Part shown: positions 13,101-26,654 of the stretch, piece after piece | How the letters are laid out: each line of letters begins with the position of its first letter | Numbering within the stretch: position 1 is the first letter of the stretch | Origin: Coniochaeta sp. PMI_546 | Taxonomy: Eukaryota > Ascomycota > Sordariomycetes > Coniochaetales > Coniochaetaceae | Assembly (NCBI GenBank): GCA_021432605.1 | Contig: MU271143.1 | Span: forward strand, 2,613,277-2,677,276 | Reading direction: 5' to 3' | Length of the DNA: 64,000 nt | Notes under the pieces: generated by a model | Seen by the model: the letters and a program-made list of their open reading frames with translations, nothing else | Told to the model about the DNA's origin: nothing | Databases searched by the model: none | Translations under genes and position numbers: made by a program

Positions 13101-14483
13101 GACAGGAGAATGCGGTCGAGATGCTACAGTCAAACTTGTCCATATACAAACTGCCCGTAAGAGTGCTCTCAGAGTCAGCTTCGATAAAGTAGACGACGCC
13201 GTCCTCTCGTGCAAGATAAATACAATCGTTCGTCCTGAAGTACTCGGATAAGCGAAACGGCCGAGCCCAGGCTGTCCATAATGGTTTGTTGCGTCCGTGG
13301 AAATTATCTGTAGGGGGCCGGCCTTCCTCAATGGTGAACGTCTCGAAGTTGGGAGGCCCATGTAAGGTCTCTGTGCATACCGCAATCTGCTCCTCAGATA
13401 TGGCTATGAAGGCCGAGCGGACCTTCAGTGGTATCAGCAGAAGTGGCATCTGGTTTTCGGTAGGCATTCTGTGGCCTCTTTTCTCCTCGGCAAAAACGTC
13501 TTTGAGGTTATCCCCAAGCTCCCACTCGTACGTCGCCATCCTTGATTTACCATTCCTGACGATGATGAGCAGAAGTATGACATGATGGTCATCTCCTGGT
13601 CTCGGGTACAGAAACTGCACCTGATGTATCACACCTTGTACGCTCCGCAAACGGTAAGATACAACTGGAGTCAGGGATTCGCCGCGCCTGGACTGCTCCT
13701 CTAGTGACTTTAGCGAGTCGAGTTCGTACACTACGAAGCTCCTCTCTGCACAACCTAGTGCCATATATCGCGAGCTAGGATCGACAGCTAGATGGAAGCC
13801 GGGTCTGACGAGTTGTGCTGTTGGGCTGACGAAACGTGAGTGCTCGAACTCCACAGTTCCGTCCGGTCGGGAACGGATGTAGAGGAAGACGGTGTCGCCG
13901 CAATCTAAGACTAGGACAAGCATTTGAGGCGGCAGGGCTGCAGATCCTAGTGTTGTGTCGGCGGACGAGTCGTCGTTAATGTCCATTAACACGTCTCCAT
14001 CTTCAGATTTGATGCGGAAGCCAGGAGCGCCCTCGTCTTTATCGTCCTTTTCATCCGTCCGGATGTCGGGCATACTGCCGATAACAGCAGCATGTCGAAT
14101 CCGGGATCCAAAGTCGTTTTTGCGGAGTATATCCTGGAGCTGTCCGTCCGTCTGCAATTCGCGTATCTGGACAAAGTGATCCTGAGGAGATAGATTAGCC
14201 CCCTTCATAGCGCACTCCGTGATCTGGAGGGCGGCCCATGACCAAGTTGACTCACTCCGACAAAGGCAACATCATTTCGGTGAGGCGACCTCAGCCGAAC
14301 AGGTAGGATGAAGTGGACAAGCTCTGTCTCGACCACTGTCCGCGTTAGAAGACCGCAAGTAGGGGCTTTGTTCGACTTCGGTTTCTTGGTCGGTTTCGGG
14401 GCCAGAGACTTCAGCACGGTATGGATGCCGACCGTCTCGGTCACCCACTCGCCATCCCTCAGAACGGTGGTCTGAACGCTCAT
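10191..14483 (-). CDS. Mms1_N / CPSF-A-like large beta-propeller protein
   Basis: Exons on the minus strand: 14483-14256, 14181-13036, 12973-12456, 12398-12058 and 11998-10191, giving 1346 residues. It starts MSVQTTVLRDGEWVTETVG and has no membrane segment. Its length and blade-like repeating hydrophobic strands (for example MLVLVLDCGDTVFLYIRS and LILVCDWNCGVGGLWVPW) resemble the DDB1/CPSF160/Rse1/Mms1 superfamily. Filamentous fungal relatives are commonly annotated as Mms1 N-terminal-domain or thermotolerance proteins. Relatives act as scaffolds of cullin ligases or of RNA-processing complexes; which role applies here cannot be read from sequence. All four introns are 56-74 nt and the frame closes exactly. 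Family level is fairly secure; orthology to yeast Mms1 is not established. Confidence 0.78.
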
Positions 14484-17109
14484 GGTGTGGTTATCAAGTT
14501 GAGCGCCGCCCTGTTCTCTCGCTCATGTCCTCTTCTTCTTGGGAACAGGTGGGTACCGCGTGTAAGAGTGCAACCCACTAGACCTGGCTTATCTCAAAGT
14601 TTGTAGCTGGTATTGAAATATCTCGGACGTCAGCAGTGGCTATCTGTGTGCTAGATCGCCAAACTTGCATGACCCCGTCCAACAAGATTGGCGCGCCAGA
14701 CAGCGTGGGTGTCTCAGTAATGGAAAGCGAAAAAGCCAGTGAGATAGCACAGTATCGGGGATCAACATATCATCATCAAGGTCAGACGATCCTCGAGCCA
14801 GACCATTATCGGTGGTCTCAAAACGGTGATAACCTCGCGTACTGCTGGCGAGGAGGCCAGTGGTGGTGGAGAGCGGGTCGGGTCTGGATATAAGCGAAAC
14901 ACTAGCAACGGAACCAACTTAAAAGTCTAACTTTGTCTTGGAGCCAGTGGACAAGGCTTGGCGAGTCCGGTAGCAATGGCGATTACATATAAGGTCCGGT
15001 CTTTATGTCGACGAATGAATGCAGTGGTTTGAAGAGCGAGATGTTGCGATGCCATCAAGGTCAAGAAGAAGCCAACTTGAAGGTCGGTCTTGGGGGTGGT
15101 TAGGGTAAAAGCGGCGTGGATGGCCAGATGTCGTAGTGAATATGGACCTAGGAAAATAGACAACAAAGATATGGCAAGCACATCTGCGCCAGCCTTTCAT
15201 TTTCTAAATTAAAAGCAGAATAGTATTCATTGGCACTTCCTAGACTAGCATCCAGGCCAATCGATATCGCACCTCTCTCCATTCTCACATTCTCACGGCT
15301 TTGTTTCAAACAAAGACGGGAATCGTGTAGCTCCACACATTCTTCGACGCAAGCTGCGCGTAGGTGCCAATTTTGCGGAAAATATCTCTAAATATTTCGC
15401 TCAAGGACAGATATCTCGCACATGCAACAGGCTTGAATGCGCAATGTCTCCAACGGTTGGCGGGCAGAAGCGGGGAACTTTCGGTTTGCAGGAATCTCGG
15501 TCAAGTATTCTACCTGATCAACGGCAAGGACGGACGCGGCATAGGCTGCCTTGGTGGTGCCATGAAGACCTCTACATTGGCAGCCAGAGCCCGTGCATTT
15601 CCGAACCTCAGCACTCGGCACTGACCGAGTCTGCGGGATGTTGGACACGAGGATGAAGTGTACGGGCCTCCCAGACTCCAAGCCAGCCCCTACCGGATTT
15701 GCAACTTGGTCAAAGTTACATTCCGCTCCTGGCCTGAGGCTTGCGATTCCGGGCACATGAGAGCCCGATCCATGTGTGATGCCACATGTATGGTCAGATC
15801 TCTAGGCTGTGTCCTGAGTTTCACAGACGTGGTGCGTTCGGTGCAAGAATAACTATTGTCTAGGAGCGAACCAACATACAACCTGCATGGGTGTGGCCGG
15901 TACGTTGACGCTGGATGTCTTAGACTCGCGATGTCCTTCGGACACTCCGTACCTTCTACATGTGTAGGGCGTTTCTTTGGCTGAGATTGGAGGTTGGGAG
16001 AAGACAACAGCATACGCAACAACTGCTTCGGAGAACAGGGCTCTCCCTGCTAGGACGATAGTCGTGGCAAGTGCTCATAGACAGTGAGTGGTTATTGTCC
16101 ACCGCCGCCTAATTGTTTTCGTAGTACACAGATGCATGACCGACCTTTGTGCCGTACGGACAAGACTGCAGTTAATTGGCTAAAGGGAAAACCGGGAAAC
16201 CGCCTTCTCGATTAGACCATGCGACATCTCTCTGACGTCGTGTCTTCTCTCCTAGGACCTTCGGTAGGCGAGATGTGGTCTGTCGAGGTGATTCCTTGAA
16301 GTTGGTGGACTTACGCGTAGCATGAATATGGCTTAAGAAACACGGTGCATTGACTCTCCCATTGTTCCTGCTGACCGCAAGCTGAGCTATCAGGAGTTAC
16401 AGTAACCTGGCAATAACCTCAGCGGAGGAATCGAGGAGACGATGAAGCAGGAATGCATGTGCAGACGGAGGCTTCAAAATGCTGCTGTTTTAGGTCTCCT
16501 TTCATCCCGCCCTTACGTCAGTGAGGTAGTGTCGCGATTCGGAGGGCTACAGTTGGCTTTGCGCCATGTGGCGCCCTACACTCGCGCATCGCCGCCAATC
16601 AAAACCATTGCCTGGCCTCTAGCCCAGCTTCGAAATCCTACCGCGCGTGCATTTGGCGACGACCACCGGCAAGTCGCATACTTCTACAAGCTTCATCCCA
16701 GCACTCTGCTCTCATCGACTCATAGTTTTACGACTTGTTAAGGTGGACAGGCATCCAACACTTATCAGGCGGTCAGCATACTCCGGAAAGTGCGATTGGG
16801 CCACGCCAAACACCTCGTCCGCAGCACCGCGCCTGGCTTGCAGTGGTGTACATGAGATAGCTTCAAGGAGACTGGCCGCATTGAACTGGCACCCTATACC
16901 TAGCTTCACAGGCGTACAGCTTCGGCGAACGGTCTGTATCTCATCCTACCGGGCCGAGTCACTACCTTGTCATGGTGTTTTGTGCCTTAGTACCCAATTG
17001 AGGTCCACCAAGTTGACACACTGCTATGAGGACATTTGGGTCGTGAGGGACAGAGAAGAGCGAGCCGGCGTTTGTGTCCGTTTTCAGGAGCGGACAAGGT
17101 GAAATTCTG
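14484..17109. promoter_or_regulatory. Long divergent intergenic region
   Basis: The 2.6 kb lie between the divergent Mms1-like (-) and TBC-domain (+) genes and should carry both promoters. Several open frames of 60-150 codons occur, but none has recognisable similarity, sensible splice continuation or a domain. I see no RNA gene, tandem repeat or terminal inverted repeat. Confidence 0.4.
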
Positions 17110-18389
17110 ATGGACTCGAGCGCTCCTGACTTCGATGGGGATGCCTTGCCCTCGTCCCAAATAACTGGACTAAGCCAGTCTAGTGAGATATCAAAGGTCT
17201 CTACATGGCAGTCAGAGAAGCTACAATCCGTCAGTGACGCTTGCAAGTGGAGGAACCTCGATCAACTGAGAGCTTTGGCCGAATCCAAAGGCGGATTCGT
17301 GTCCGATGAGCTCCGACAACAAGCATGTATGGAATCTCATGCTCCTCATCAAGACCCCTGCCGTATCTCCTGACATACCGAACAGGGCCAATACTCCTAG
17401 GCATAAACCCAGACGGGCTAAACGAGGACCTTGACGCTAGCTGGAAGGAACTTCCTAGACACCGAGATGAAGACCAAGTCCAGCTCGACGTCGACAGATC
17501 GTTCGTCTACTACCCCCAAGACAGGACCGAGTCCCATCTCGCGGCCAACAAGCACGCTCTTTCAGCCCTCATCCTTGAGGTCCTCCGCACCTACCCCTAC
17601 CTCTGCTATTTTCAAGGCTACCATGACATCTGCCAAGTCCTCCTGCTCGTCCTGCCCCCCTCCCTCCGTACCCGCGCCGTAGCCCGGCTCTCCATCCTGC
17701 GCATCCGCGACTTCATGCTCCCCCGTCTCGACCCGGCCATCGCGCAGCTGCGGCTCATCCCCGACATCCTCCGTGCGGCCGACCCCTCCCTTTGGCGACA
17801 CCTGCGTGGCACGGAGCCCTTCTTCGCCTTGTCGGGGACGCTGACCATGTACGCGCACGACATCACGACGCTGGGCGAGATCAGCCGGCTCTTCGACGTG
17901 CTGCTCGCGCGCGAGCCCGTTTTCAGCGTCTACATGTTTGCCACCATCGTCATCAGCCGTCGGGAGGAGCTGTTCGACACCCCCGAGGACGAGCCGGAGA
18001 TGCTGCACAGCATACTATCCAAGCTGCCGAAGCCACTGGACTTGGATCGGCTGATTGCCGATGCGGTGGCCCTGATGGAGAGATATCCGCCCGAGACGCT
18101 CCCAGCTTGGCGGACGATTTCTGCTGCTAGTGTGCTCAAGACCGCGCGGGATATTGATGTCTGTGCTAAGCAGACGCTTGAAGAGGGTGAGGCGTTCTTC
18201 CAGCGCCAGGCGAGGGAGATTGTCTGGAATCAGAGGCTGAAGGTGGCGAGACACCTATTGTGGAAGTACCGGCGCCCTGTTAGGACGCTGGGGTTGGCTG
18301 TACTGGTTGGTGTTGTGGCAGTGTTACTGCGCAGGTCTCCAGGTCCGGCTCGATATTTGTCTGCGCTGTTGGGGAAGTGGACCAGGTAG
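17110..18389 (+). CDS. TBC-domain Rab GTPase-activating protein with C-terminal anchor (Gyp8/TBC1D20 type)
   Basis: Exons 17110-17326 and 17386-18389 encode 406 residues; the 59-nt intron splits the Trp codon of QAWPILLG. The start is the first in-frame ATG (MDSSAPDFDGD). The TBC domain spans about residues 60-300. Both catalytic fingers are visible: the arginine finger motif in QLDVDRSFVYYP (IxxDxxR type) and the glutamine finger in CYFQGYHDICQ. A hydrophobic segment near the C-terminus (LGLAVLVGVVAVLL) follows a basic stretch and suggests a tail anchor in the ER or Golgi. TBC1D20 and yeast Gyp8, which act on Rab1/Ypt1, have this arrangement. The substrate Rab is inferred from the family. 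The gene converges with VPS52. Confidence 0.9.
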
Positions 18390-18632
18390 CTACCATCCAT
18401 CTTCATCGAGGACGACCCCGAGTCGGTTCATTCGGCGGTATGTAAGTATAGGCGATCGAGGGCTGGCTGGTCACCGCCAGCACCGTTCACTTCGGTTTGT
18501 ATTTTATTCACTGTAGTAATAGACCAGGGCGTGATCTTGGATATTGGAATCGTTCGATTTGGAGTACCGCTCCCGATCCTCTGACCTAGTCCGTAGGCAC
18601 CAGAAACCAAGGTAACAAGAATTTTCTGACCT

Positions 18633-20782
18633 TCAGGCAGCCTCCTGAAAAGCAACCTTCAACCGCTCAAAATGCGCCTGCTGCTCAGACGCCAGCTTGC
18701 CGCTAACATCGCTAATGATAGTCAAAACAAGACTGTAGTTATTATACAAAAATCGCTCCCGCTTGCGCCTGTCGGATCCAAAGTTCGCCTGGCTCCACCG
18801 CGTCAAGAACGCCTCAACCTCGCTCCGCAGCCGGCCCAGACTCGACACGACGGGCTCGTCATCGCCTGCTTCTGCGCTGAGGGCGAGAATGCCCTGCAGC
18901 AGCTGGCCGAATCGCTGCGTCACGACGTGAGGCGCGGCACCGGGACCGCCTGTCTTCTTAGCCGCAGAGGAGCCGGAAGGTAGTGCCGCTGCGGCCGCGC
19001 GCACGCTCTCGCAGTGTGCGTCCATGACGGCTTGGAGGCGCGGCCAGAGGAGCATAGCGGTACCGTTCACATATCCATCTGCGGCGGGGATGCGACGGCG
19101 TTGTAATTCAAAGGCGAGATGGGAATTTAGCCTGACGCAGAGGAGCAAGCCGAGGGCGTCAAAGCTATCGGTTGTCAGGGTGCGGGTCAAAGTCTGCCCT
19201 AGCGTGAAGGTGGGCTCGAAGATGTAATTGAAGTGCCGGTTTATGGTTGCCACGCTGAGGGCTGGAGAAAAGAAGGTGGCGAGGAAGGTGTACTCTGCGC
19301 TCGCGTTGTCGACCAAAGCGAGGTTGAAATTACGGAAGGGAACTTCAAGATAGTGCAGCGAGTGATCTTCTTCGGCTAGGAAGGAAGAGATTGCCATCTG
19401 GTTGGTCGTCTTGAGGAGATCGACACGGCGACCGAGATTGAAGGCATCGTGGGGTTGGCCGGCGTGCTTGGCGCCGGAGGAGATGACAGTAGTCTTGCGA
19501 GAGTGGTCTTCATGGCCGAGGAGGTCGGTCTTGTCCAGTTGATGGAGCTTGAGCTTCGCTAAGGACTTCTCATAGCGTGTGAACTGACTGAGGTAGTACC
19601 ACCTCATGGTGTTCATGTACGCCTGGCATATCTCGTCTGCAAGTGTTGAATGGTGCTTGTGGAGGAAGGTAAATAGGTCCTTGAATCTGAGGAAGTTCTG
19701 CTGCTGAATGATCTGAGCATTGATGTTGGGTGACCTTAACGCCTTGATTTGGGACACGAGGAAGTCCCGTATTCGCTCAACGGCCTGTCTCTGGTATCAG
19801 CATAGAGATATCCATCGCATTTCGCGGGGTAGGTGAACTCACCTTCAATGTCAACTTCTCCAGCAAGGGGCCAAGGTCAGCCATTGCCCGGCTCTCTAGT
19901 TGACTGGCGTTCTTCTTGTGAGCAGCAGTTCTCCTATCCAAGTCAGAGAGCAGTTTGACCCATGACTCTTCAATCGGACCCTCGGATATTCTGGAAACGA
20001 CCTCCGGCGAAACACTCAGTTCCTCGACAACAGGTGCTAATCCTTTCTCGACCGCTTTGCGGTTTTCTAGCCTAACGGTGAGAGCCGAGGACCTGGCTTG
20101 TAGAGACTCAATATCGGCCGACACAGCAGCAAGATCGTTGCGGAAACTGGTGAGGTTTGTCTCGACCGAGTTCAGAATGTCATCGCAGGCTCGTATGGAC
20201 TTGTGCAGCTCTTCGAACTTGGCTTTATCACGCTCATCTAGAGAGTAGCAAACTGTGAGCTCACGATCAAGGGCTAGAGGGAGGCCTCGGGACAGATGCA
20301 AATGACATACATTCTTCGGCTGTCTGCACTCTATATACATTTCCGCTGTCCAGCGCGGTGTCATCCTGAGCCAGGTCGCGCAGAGATAGGCCAGCGAAGT
20401 CGAAGTCGAAGTCTAGGTCGTCCTCTGAGATGGTGACCTTGTGCGGCTCCTCTGGGCCAATGCCGGTTGCCTTTGTCCCCAGAAGTGTTTCCAGCACCTC
20501 CTCTGGTTCTGGCCCCTCAACAACCGTCGTCGACTGTTTCAGACCCGAACCATTCGGTCGGCGTGACGACGCCAGAAAGGAGCTAGTCGAGTCATTCGAT
20601 ATCAGAGAAAGTGACGAGCCTCTGGGGGTGACACTTGGCCTCAGAGCAGATGCCTGCGAGGTCAGGTACGGACCAGGACCGCGACCGCTGGATGTTCGAC
20701 GAGGAAGAGGAGATATCGGACGGCTGTTGGCTTGAGGGGTCGCACTGCCGGATTGGTGGCCGGCGAGGCGGTCAAGCCACAT
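18633..20782 (-). CDS. VPS52: GARP complex subunit Vps52
   Basis: Vps52 is a subunit of the GARP tether that receives endosome-derived vesicles at the trans-Golgi. Exons on the minus strand: 20782-20311, 20237-19843 and 19784-18633, giving 672 residues, a normal size. It starts MWLDRLAGHQSG; I chose this ATG because the frame upstream lacks an ATG. Residues 1-140 are Ser/Pro-rich and probably disordered. Next comes a coiled-coil region (KAKFEELHKSIRACDDILNS) and the conserved core with RIRDFLVSQIKALRSPNIN and DEICQAYMNTMRWYYLSQF. Introns of 73 and 58 nt keep the frame. The 3' end faces the TBC-GAP gene across 243 bp, so two trafficking genes lie side by side, which may be chance. Confidence 0.92.
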
Positions 20783-21950
20783 GGCGGATGGGAGAGAGGG
20801 AAACGCTTCCAAGTGTCAAGGTCACCTCGGCGAGTGGTGAAGATGCATAGTAAGGCCAGCAATAGTCGTGCTGTTTCAACCAAGTGCTACTACTTCTGGA
20901 CCTGTATGTAGCTGAGATGACGCAGCCGACTGGCAGCTGTGCTCTATAATGTCGGGTTGGGATGCTCTTGTTCGCTGCCTCCTGACGAGCGGACAGCTAT
21001 CATCTATGAGCTGACTAGCACGGCGAGGCTGTGCGAGCTCGAAGTGTTTCGTAAGTCTTATTGGCCAATCTAAAGCCACGCCGCAACTCATCCCAGCCTT
21101 GCCAAATTGCCCTCCCATTGAAATTCCACACATGCCTAGGCCATTTTGGGTCATAGCGGGGCAAGGAGGGGTAAGTGGTGGGTTGTGTTCGCATATCACC
21201 GCTTGGCAGTTGGCACTGCTTTCGCCCAGACTGCAACAATTTTGAACAGGCTGTAAATAGACACACAATTTCATGCTATAATGTGCAGTACACCTGTTCC
21301 GTCATAGTTGAACAAGCAATCGTCTTTGCTTGTACAGATCACCGTCGGCAGAAGAACAGCAGGGTGTTGGCCTACCGCTAGAATCACCGTCGATCAACAT
21401 CTCAACGAGTTAAGAAGAGGACGGAGCTCGAGAAGCTGCGTGTGCTCCTTGCCGTAACATGCCACGCTGGCTGTACAGTCAAGTATCTGTTCAGGAGATG
21501 ATATTCTTAAGTGTACCTCTTTTGGACACCACGGTACTTCCACTGCAATGGATCTTGAGTGGGGAGGGAACCGCAGAGAGGCGAGAACAGTGAACGGAGC
21601 GTAGCTGCAAGCGACAAGCCACCTGTAAAATCGTCGATCGCCAGTTATAAGTTACTCACGGGGGCTAGGCTTCCCTAACTCTGAGCTGCAGGTGCCACTA
21701 ATTCGGTTCTACCACAGTGAAAGTTTCAGCAAGGTGAGGGTCCGGTTGCCATCGCTTCCCCCCTCCTTCCTGCTGGCGTTGCTTAGATAAAATCACCTCT
21801 CCACCACAACTTTTTCTTTTCAACCACTTTCCTCTTTGCCCTTCTCCAGACCAACGACATCCCCTTGACAATCTTCAACGGGTCCTACCAACATTTCGCT
21901 TCTCTCCCCTCCTTTCACTTGACGAAGTATTCTTTGCCAATCTCTTCAAA
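20783..21950. promoter_or_regulatory. Divergent promoter region VPS52 / eIF5A with CT-rich tract
   Basis: The 1168 bases separate the divergent VPS52 and eIF5A start codons. No coding frame is supportable. The last 200 bases before eIF5A carry a TATA-like AGATAAAA at 21785-21792 and a strong pyrimidine tract at about 21797-21848. CT tracts of this kind are typical next to transcription start sites of highly expressed filamentous-fungal translation genes, so I take this as the eIF5A core promoter and leader. Confidence 0.5.
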
Positions 21951-22831
21951 ATGGCCGACGATTCTCAGGTAAGTCGGAACGCTTGCCTGCATTCTAGTCT
22001 TGTTACTCGTGTGTGCGCCTTGGCTTGGGCGAAAAATACCACCCCGCATTGCGCGCAAGCCCCACGAGACAGCTTCAAGGTCTTCAAGGTCATCGACCGC
22101 ATCGCCCTCGGTGCCGAAGAATGTAACCGAAGTAATTTGGGGACTCTCTCGATATGCGCTCTGGATTCAATTCGTTTCATGTTCTAGCCCTCAAGGTTCT
22201 TCAGCGTTGCTGACCAAAGTCTTCTTGCTCCAGCATGACCACACCTTCGAGTCGGTTGACGCCGGCGCGTCGACCACTTTCCCCATGCAGTGCTCGGCTC
22301 TCCGCAAGAACGGCTTCGTCGTGATCAAGGGCCGCCCCTGCAAGATCGTCGACATGTCGACCTCGAAGACCGGCAAGCACGGTCACGCCAAGGTCCATCT
22401 CGTCGCCATCGACATCTTCACTGGCAAGAAGCTCGAGGATCTGTGCCCGTCCACCCACAACATGGACGTTCCCAACGTCACTCGTCGCGAGTACCAGCTG
22501 GTAAGTGTTTTCGCGCGCAGCATCACCGCCAGCTACAGGGTTATTAACTGTGTCCTAGATCGATATCTCCGACGATGGCTTCCTCTCCCTGATGACCGAT
22601 GATGGTGTCACCAAGGACGACGTCAAGCTTCCGGATGGTGAGATTGGCGAGAAGATCACCAAGCTGTTCAAGGTCGAGGAGAAGGATACCAGTAAGTTCT
22701 GCCACAAGCTTCCTCAGCCGCCGACTTTATTCACTATGACACGATGCTAACAGCCTGGCACAGACGTTGTTATTCTTACTGCCATGGGTGAGGAGGCTGC
22801 CGTTGAGGCCAAGGAGGCTCCCCGCCAGTAA
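21951..22831 (+). CDS. Translation factor eIF5A (hypusine-containing)
   Basis: eIF5A relieves ribosome stalling at poly-proline and acts in elongation and termination. Exons: 21951-21968, 22234-22500, 22559-22691 and 22764-22831, giving 161 residues, the family length. The protein starts MADDSQ then [13 protein letters not shown]. The hypusination loop is [12 protein letters not shown], in which Lys54 aligns with human Lys50, the residue modified by deoxyhypusine synthase. The C-terminal OB fold has [14 protein letters not shown]. The first exon holds only six codons and is followed by the longest intron (265 nt), often seen in highly expressed fungal genes where the first intron aids expression. 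Certain at family level. Confidence 0.98.
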
Positions 22832-23574
22832 ATGTAACATCAGTATACCGCTGGTGGTTGCATAATCAGGGCGATCCGTGAGCAAAAGGGGGGGAATTGC
22901 CATTACGTTGGGAAGTGGTCTTGGCGCTACAAAAAGAGCCATCTTGTCGATGATTTCTTGGACTTGACAATATCTGGTCGAACTTCCCCCCTACGGTCCG
23001 CTGTCTGAAGGCTATCTGGACACTGTTTCTGCTGCTGGGTATAGGACTCGGGTTTCCCGACATGTCGCAATGAAAGTCAAACGCCTATGTTTTCTTTTTT
23101 CTCCATCTCCTCTTCCGAGTACTAGTACCCATCATCATGAAAAGAAGGATATTGCTAGGAGGTGCAAAATGGGCGGCGTGCAAAGTGGCGACGGTTCTCG
23201 TCCTATAAAATTCAAGAGATTTTTTTCTCTATCTGAAAGCCTATTGGTACCGCACTAAATCCGATTTTGCATGTGCAGTATCCGCATGTTACCTGAGCCA
23301 AATTGCGGATGCGGATGCCTTTTGACGAACACAATATCGACACGAGAGTAGCATGCCTTAGCCAAGTAAATGTACTTGTGAGATGGACCGTGAACGAAAC
23401 ACGTCTTCACACTTGGAACTTGGGCAATGTGTAAAGTGGTGGAAATACAAAGTAGCTCAAGCCACAAAAACTGTCCAGCGCTCACCGTGCACCGGCCAAA
23501 ACAAGATGTGAACATGCTTATTGACAATCAACAACTGCAACATCGATCAGACCACCCGGGCACCCCAGAAGAGA
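22832..23574. other. Intergenic region eIF5A to RRN7
   Basis: The 743 bases hold the eIF5A 3' flank and the RRN7 promoter. I see no gene, repeat or RNA structure I can support. Confidence 0.4.
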
Positions 23575-25590
23575 ATGGAGGGCCGTGAGCTTCGCAGGTT
23601 CCCAAAAGGCCAGACCTGCTCAGAATGCCCGGCTAGACGATACTATCAGGAGAGCGGCTTCAGATACTGTCAAAACGGCCATCGAGTCGAGGTCCGTCAA
23701 TCCTCCAGGCACACATAAGTTCGTGAGACGAGTCGCTAAATAGTAAATGACAGGGCTTCATCGAGTATGACATTGACCTCGAGGGCGACAACTACGGTCA
23801 GTCGGGCGCTATCTCGCGTAAGGCCAAGGAAAAGCGCGAGAAGCAGCACAAGCACCTATCCGGCAACGCCGCCAGGGAACTGTACCTCGAGTGTCTACAG
23901 CTTATCCTGCGGAAGCAACTCGTGTGGCTGGTGAGGGACCGGAACCTGCCAGATGAGCTGGAGAGTGTCGTCCGGGATCTGTGGGATCTGAGAGTCAGGA
24001 ACTTTGGGGGGTTGAGGGTTGCCGATGAGAAGGGCAAGGGCAGAGGCAGGAGCCTTCAGTCGGAGCCAGCCTCTGGTTCAGAGAGCGAGATGTTCTTCAG
24101 TTCGCAGGGCGATACGGACGGCGAATCGGCTGCTGAGGCTGCGCCATTGAAGGGGAGCAGGATCAAGAATTGGGCTGTGAAGGAGGGACAGAAGTGGCCG
24201 ATGCCGAGCCTGCTGGATACACTGGCCTTGTGTTATGTTGGTTGTCTGGCTATGCGACTACCGGTGAGAATTGGGGAACTGTTTCGGTGGGCAAGGAGCG
24301 GTCGACTTCTCTTCATTCGAGCCGTGGGTAACCTGCGATGTCCATAGTGTCCGGCTCAAGCCTTTGCTGACTCACTTTACAGATTACAGAAGTCCCCTCG
24401 AAGATGCGTGACAGATTGCCGCCGCAGTATCAGAAAGGTCTGCGCGGGGGATATAGTTCGCTGACCGGTGGGGAGCTTCATGCGACCACCACTGATCTTC
24501 TGGAAGGGTACCGAAAGAATTACGATATGGTGTTACCGCCCCTGAATACGCCACTTCTACTTTTACGGTACCTCCGAGAGCTAGCTCTACCACGTAAGTT
24601 GTCTGTGTTGAAGGAAGTGCGAGTGTTACCCGCTAATGGACATACATGTCTAGTAGAAGTATACGTCTACACGGAAAAGCTCGTTTCCTTGCTTCGCCTC
24701 GACTTTTCCTTTTCTACAACCGCCCAAACGCCCTTCAAGGACCCGGACACACTACTAATCGCAAGCGTCGTGCTTGCCGTCAAACTTCTCTACCCTTTCG
24801 GCGAAGAAAGGACATATTCGACCAGTGACAACGACCGACCGAGCCTAGGAGGTCTTCAGATCGACTGGACGCGATGGGCTGAGAGCTACCAAGGCCGGGG
24901 ACCCCAGGCAGACAACAGACACAATTTCGAGAAGACGAGCTCAGCAAACGTCTACGATCTGACGGTCGAGGAGATGGATAGCTATCTTGACTGGTACCAG
25001 GAGACTCAGATCACGGCGGGGCAAGGTATGACGCACAGTCAGTTTCTGCAACCACGAGCAAGGGCTGACAATATAGCAGATATCCGGGACATAGAACGCC
25101 TCTTTCCTCTTGTTCAACCAGCTCTGGCGGCAACCCCTGAGGGGGTAGCCGAAGAAGATGAGGCTGAGATAGAGGCGAGGATCGAGAAAGTACGGCAACA
25201 CATATCCTGGGCGCAGCTGAGAGGATCACCCGACAACGACAACGAGGATACTGAAGGGATGAAGCTTGGGAGGCGACATTGGCGCTGTCAGACCGTTGCA
25301 GACTTGTCCGGCGCGGCCAAGGTGTTTCATGAGAAAGCAGGTGAGTTCATAATCAAAACATATTGATTCTCGACAGTTTCTCTTGCTGACGTGAGCCGTG
25401 CATAGCCGAGTATTCTGGTCTCTCGTTAGACCAGCTGCTGAAGGCAGTATTCAGGCTCGAGCAGAAGCTTCTGTACTGGCAGCAAGCCGAGAAAGGAGGA
25501 ATCCGTATTGATGAGATGGAAGGTGTTGAGGAGGGAGTCCCGAGCCGGCCGGTGGCTAGGCTCCTTGGTGTGAAGGAGTCCTGGAGTTAG
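23575..25590 (+). CDS. RRN7: RNA polymerase I-specific initiation factor Rrn7 (TAF1B/TFIIB-like)
   Basis: Rrn7 is the TFIIB-like subunit of the core factor that recruits RNA polymerase I to rDNA promoters. Six exons: 23575-23691, 23754-24323, 24383-24593, 24654-25025, 25080-25340 and 25406-25590, giving 571 residues. The N-terminal zinc ribbon is visible as C15-x2-C18 and C32-x3-H36 in TCSECPARRYYQESGF and YCQNGH. It is followed by cyclin-fold sequence including LYLECLQLILRKQLVWL and MPSLLDTLALCYVGC. The third intron (24594-24653, 60 nt) and fourth intron (25026-25079, 54 nt) are multiples of three without stops, so retained forms would stay open. Their removal restores family-like sequence (LALPLEVYVY). 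Exon 5 is acidic. The fourth intron is the least certain. Confidence 0.88.
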
Positions 25591-25925
25591 TTGAGATAAT
25601 AGTTGCATAGGTGTATTCAACGTTCATAATTCAACTTTTCCTTAGGACTCATGCATCCTAGACCTTCTACACATTCATCAACAGTCATTCAGATGAAGAA
25701 TTCCATCTCCAGTGGCCGTTTCCACTGTTTTACACTTCATCAATAGAGGCCCAGAGGGTTAGGGGCATTAGTGGGACCAGACGTGGGCCGTGCGCGGAGC
25801 CAAGACTTTCTGCACACAGTGTGACCCGTGCACCCTCCGATTTAGCCCTACTGCGTGCACATTTTCTTGAGGCGATTCTTCGCAGCTTCATCAACCCAAC
25901 TTCAGTCCCACGAAAGGCTGTCAAA
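25591..25925. promoter_or_regulatory. Promoter and leader of the ubiquitin-L40 gene
   Basis: The 335 bases run from the RRN7 stop to the first base of the ubiquitin start codon. They must contain the RRN7 3' end and the whole ubiquitin-L40 promoter and 5' leader, which makes a compact tandem arrangement. I see no clear TATA box. The leader just before the split ATG is rich in TTC and CAA. Confidence 0.4.

Positions 25926-26654
<729 letters not shown>

Noticed and set aside
17562-18008. 148-codon minus-strand frame opposite the TBC-domain gene
   Set aside because: It is the antisense shadow of conserved TBC exons.
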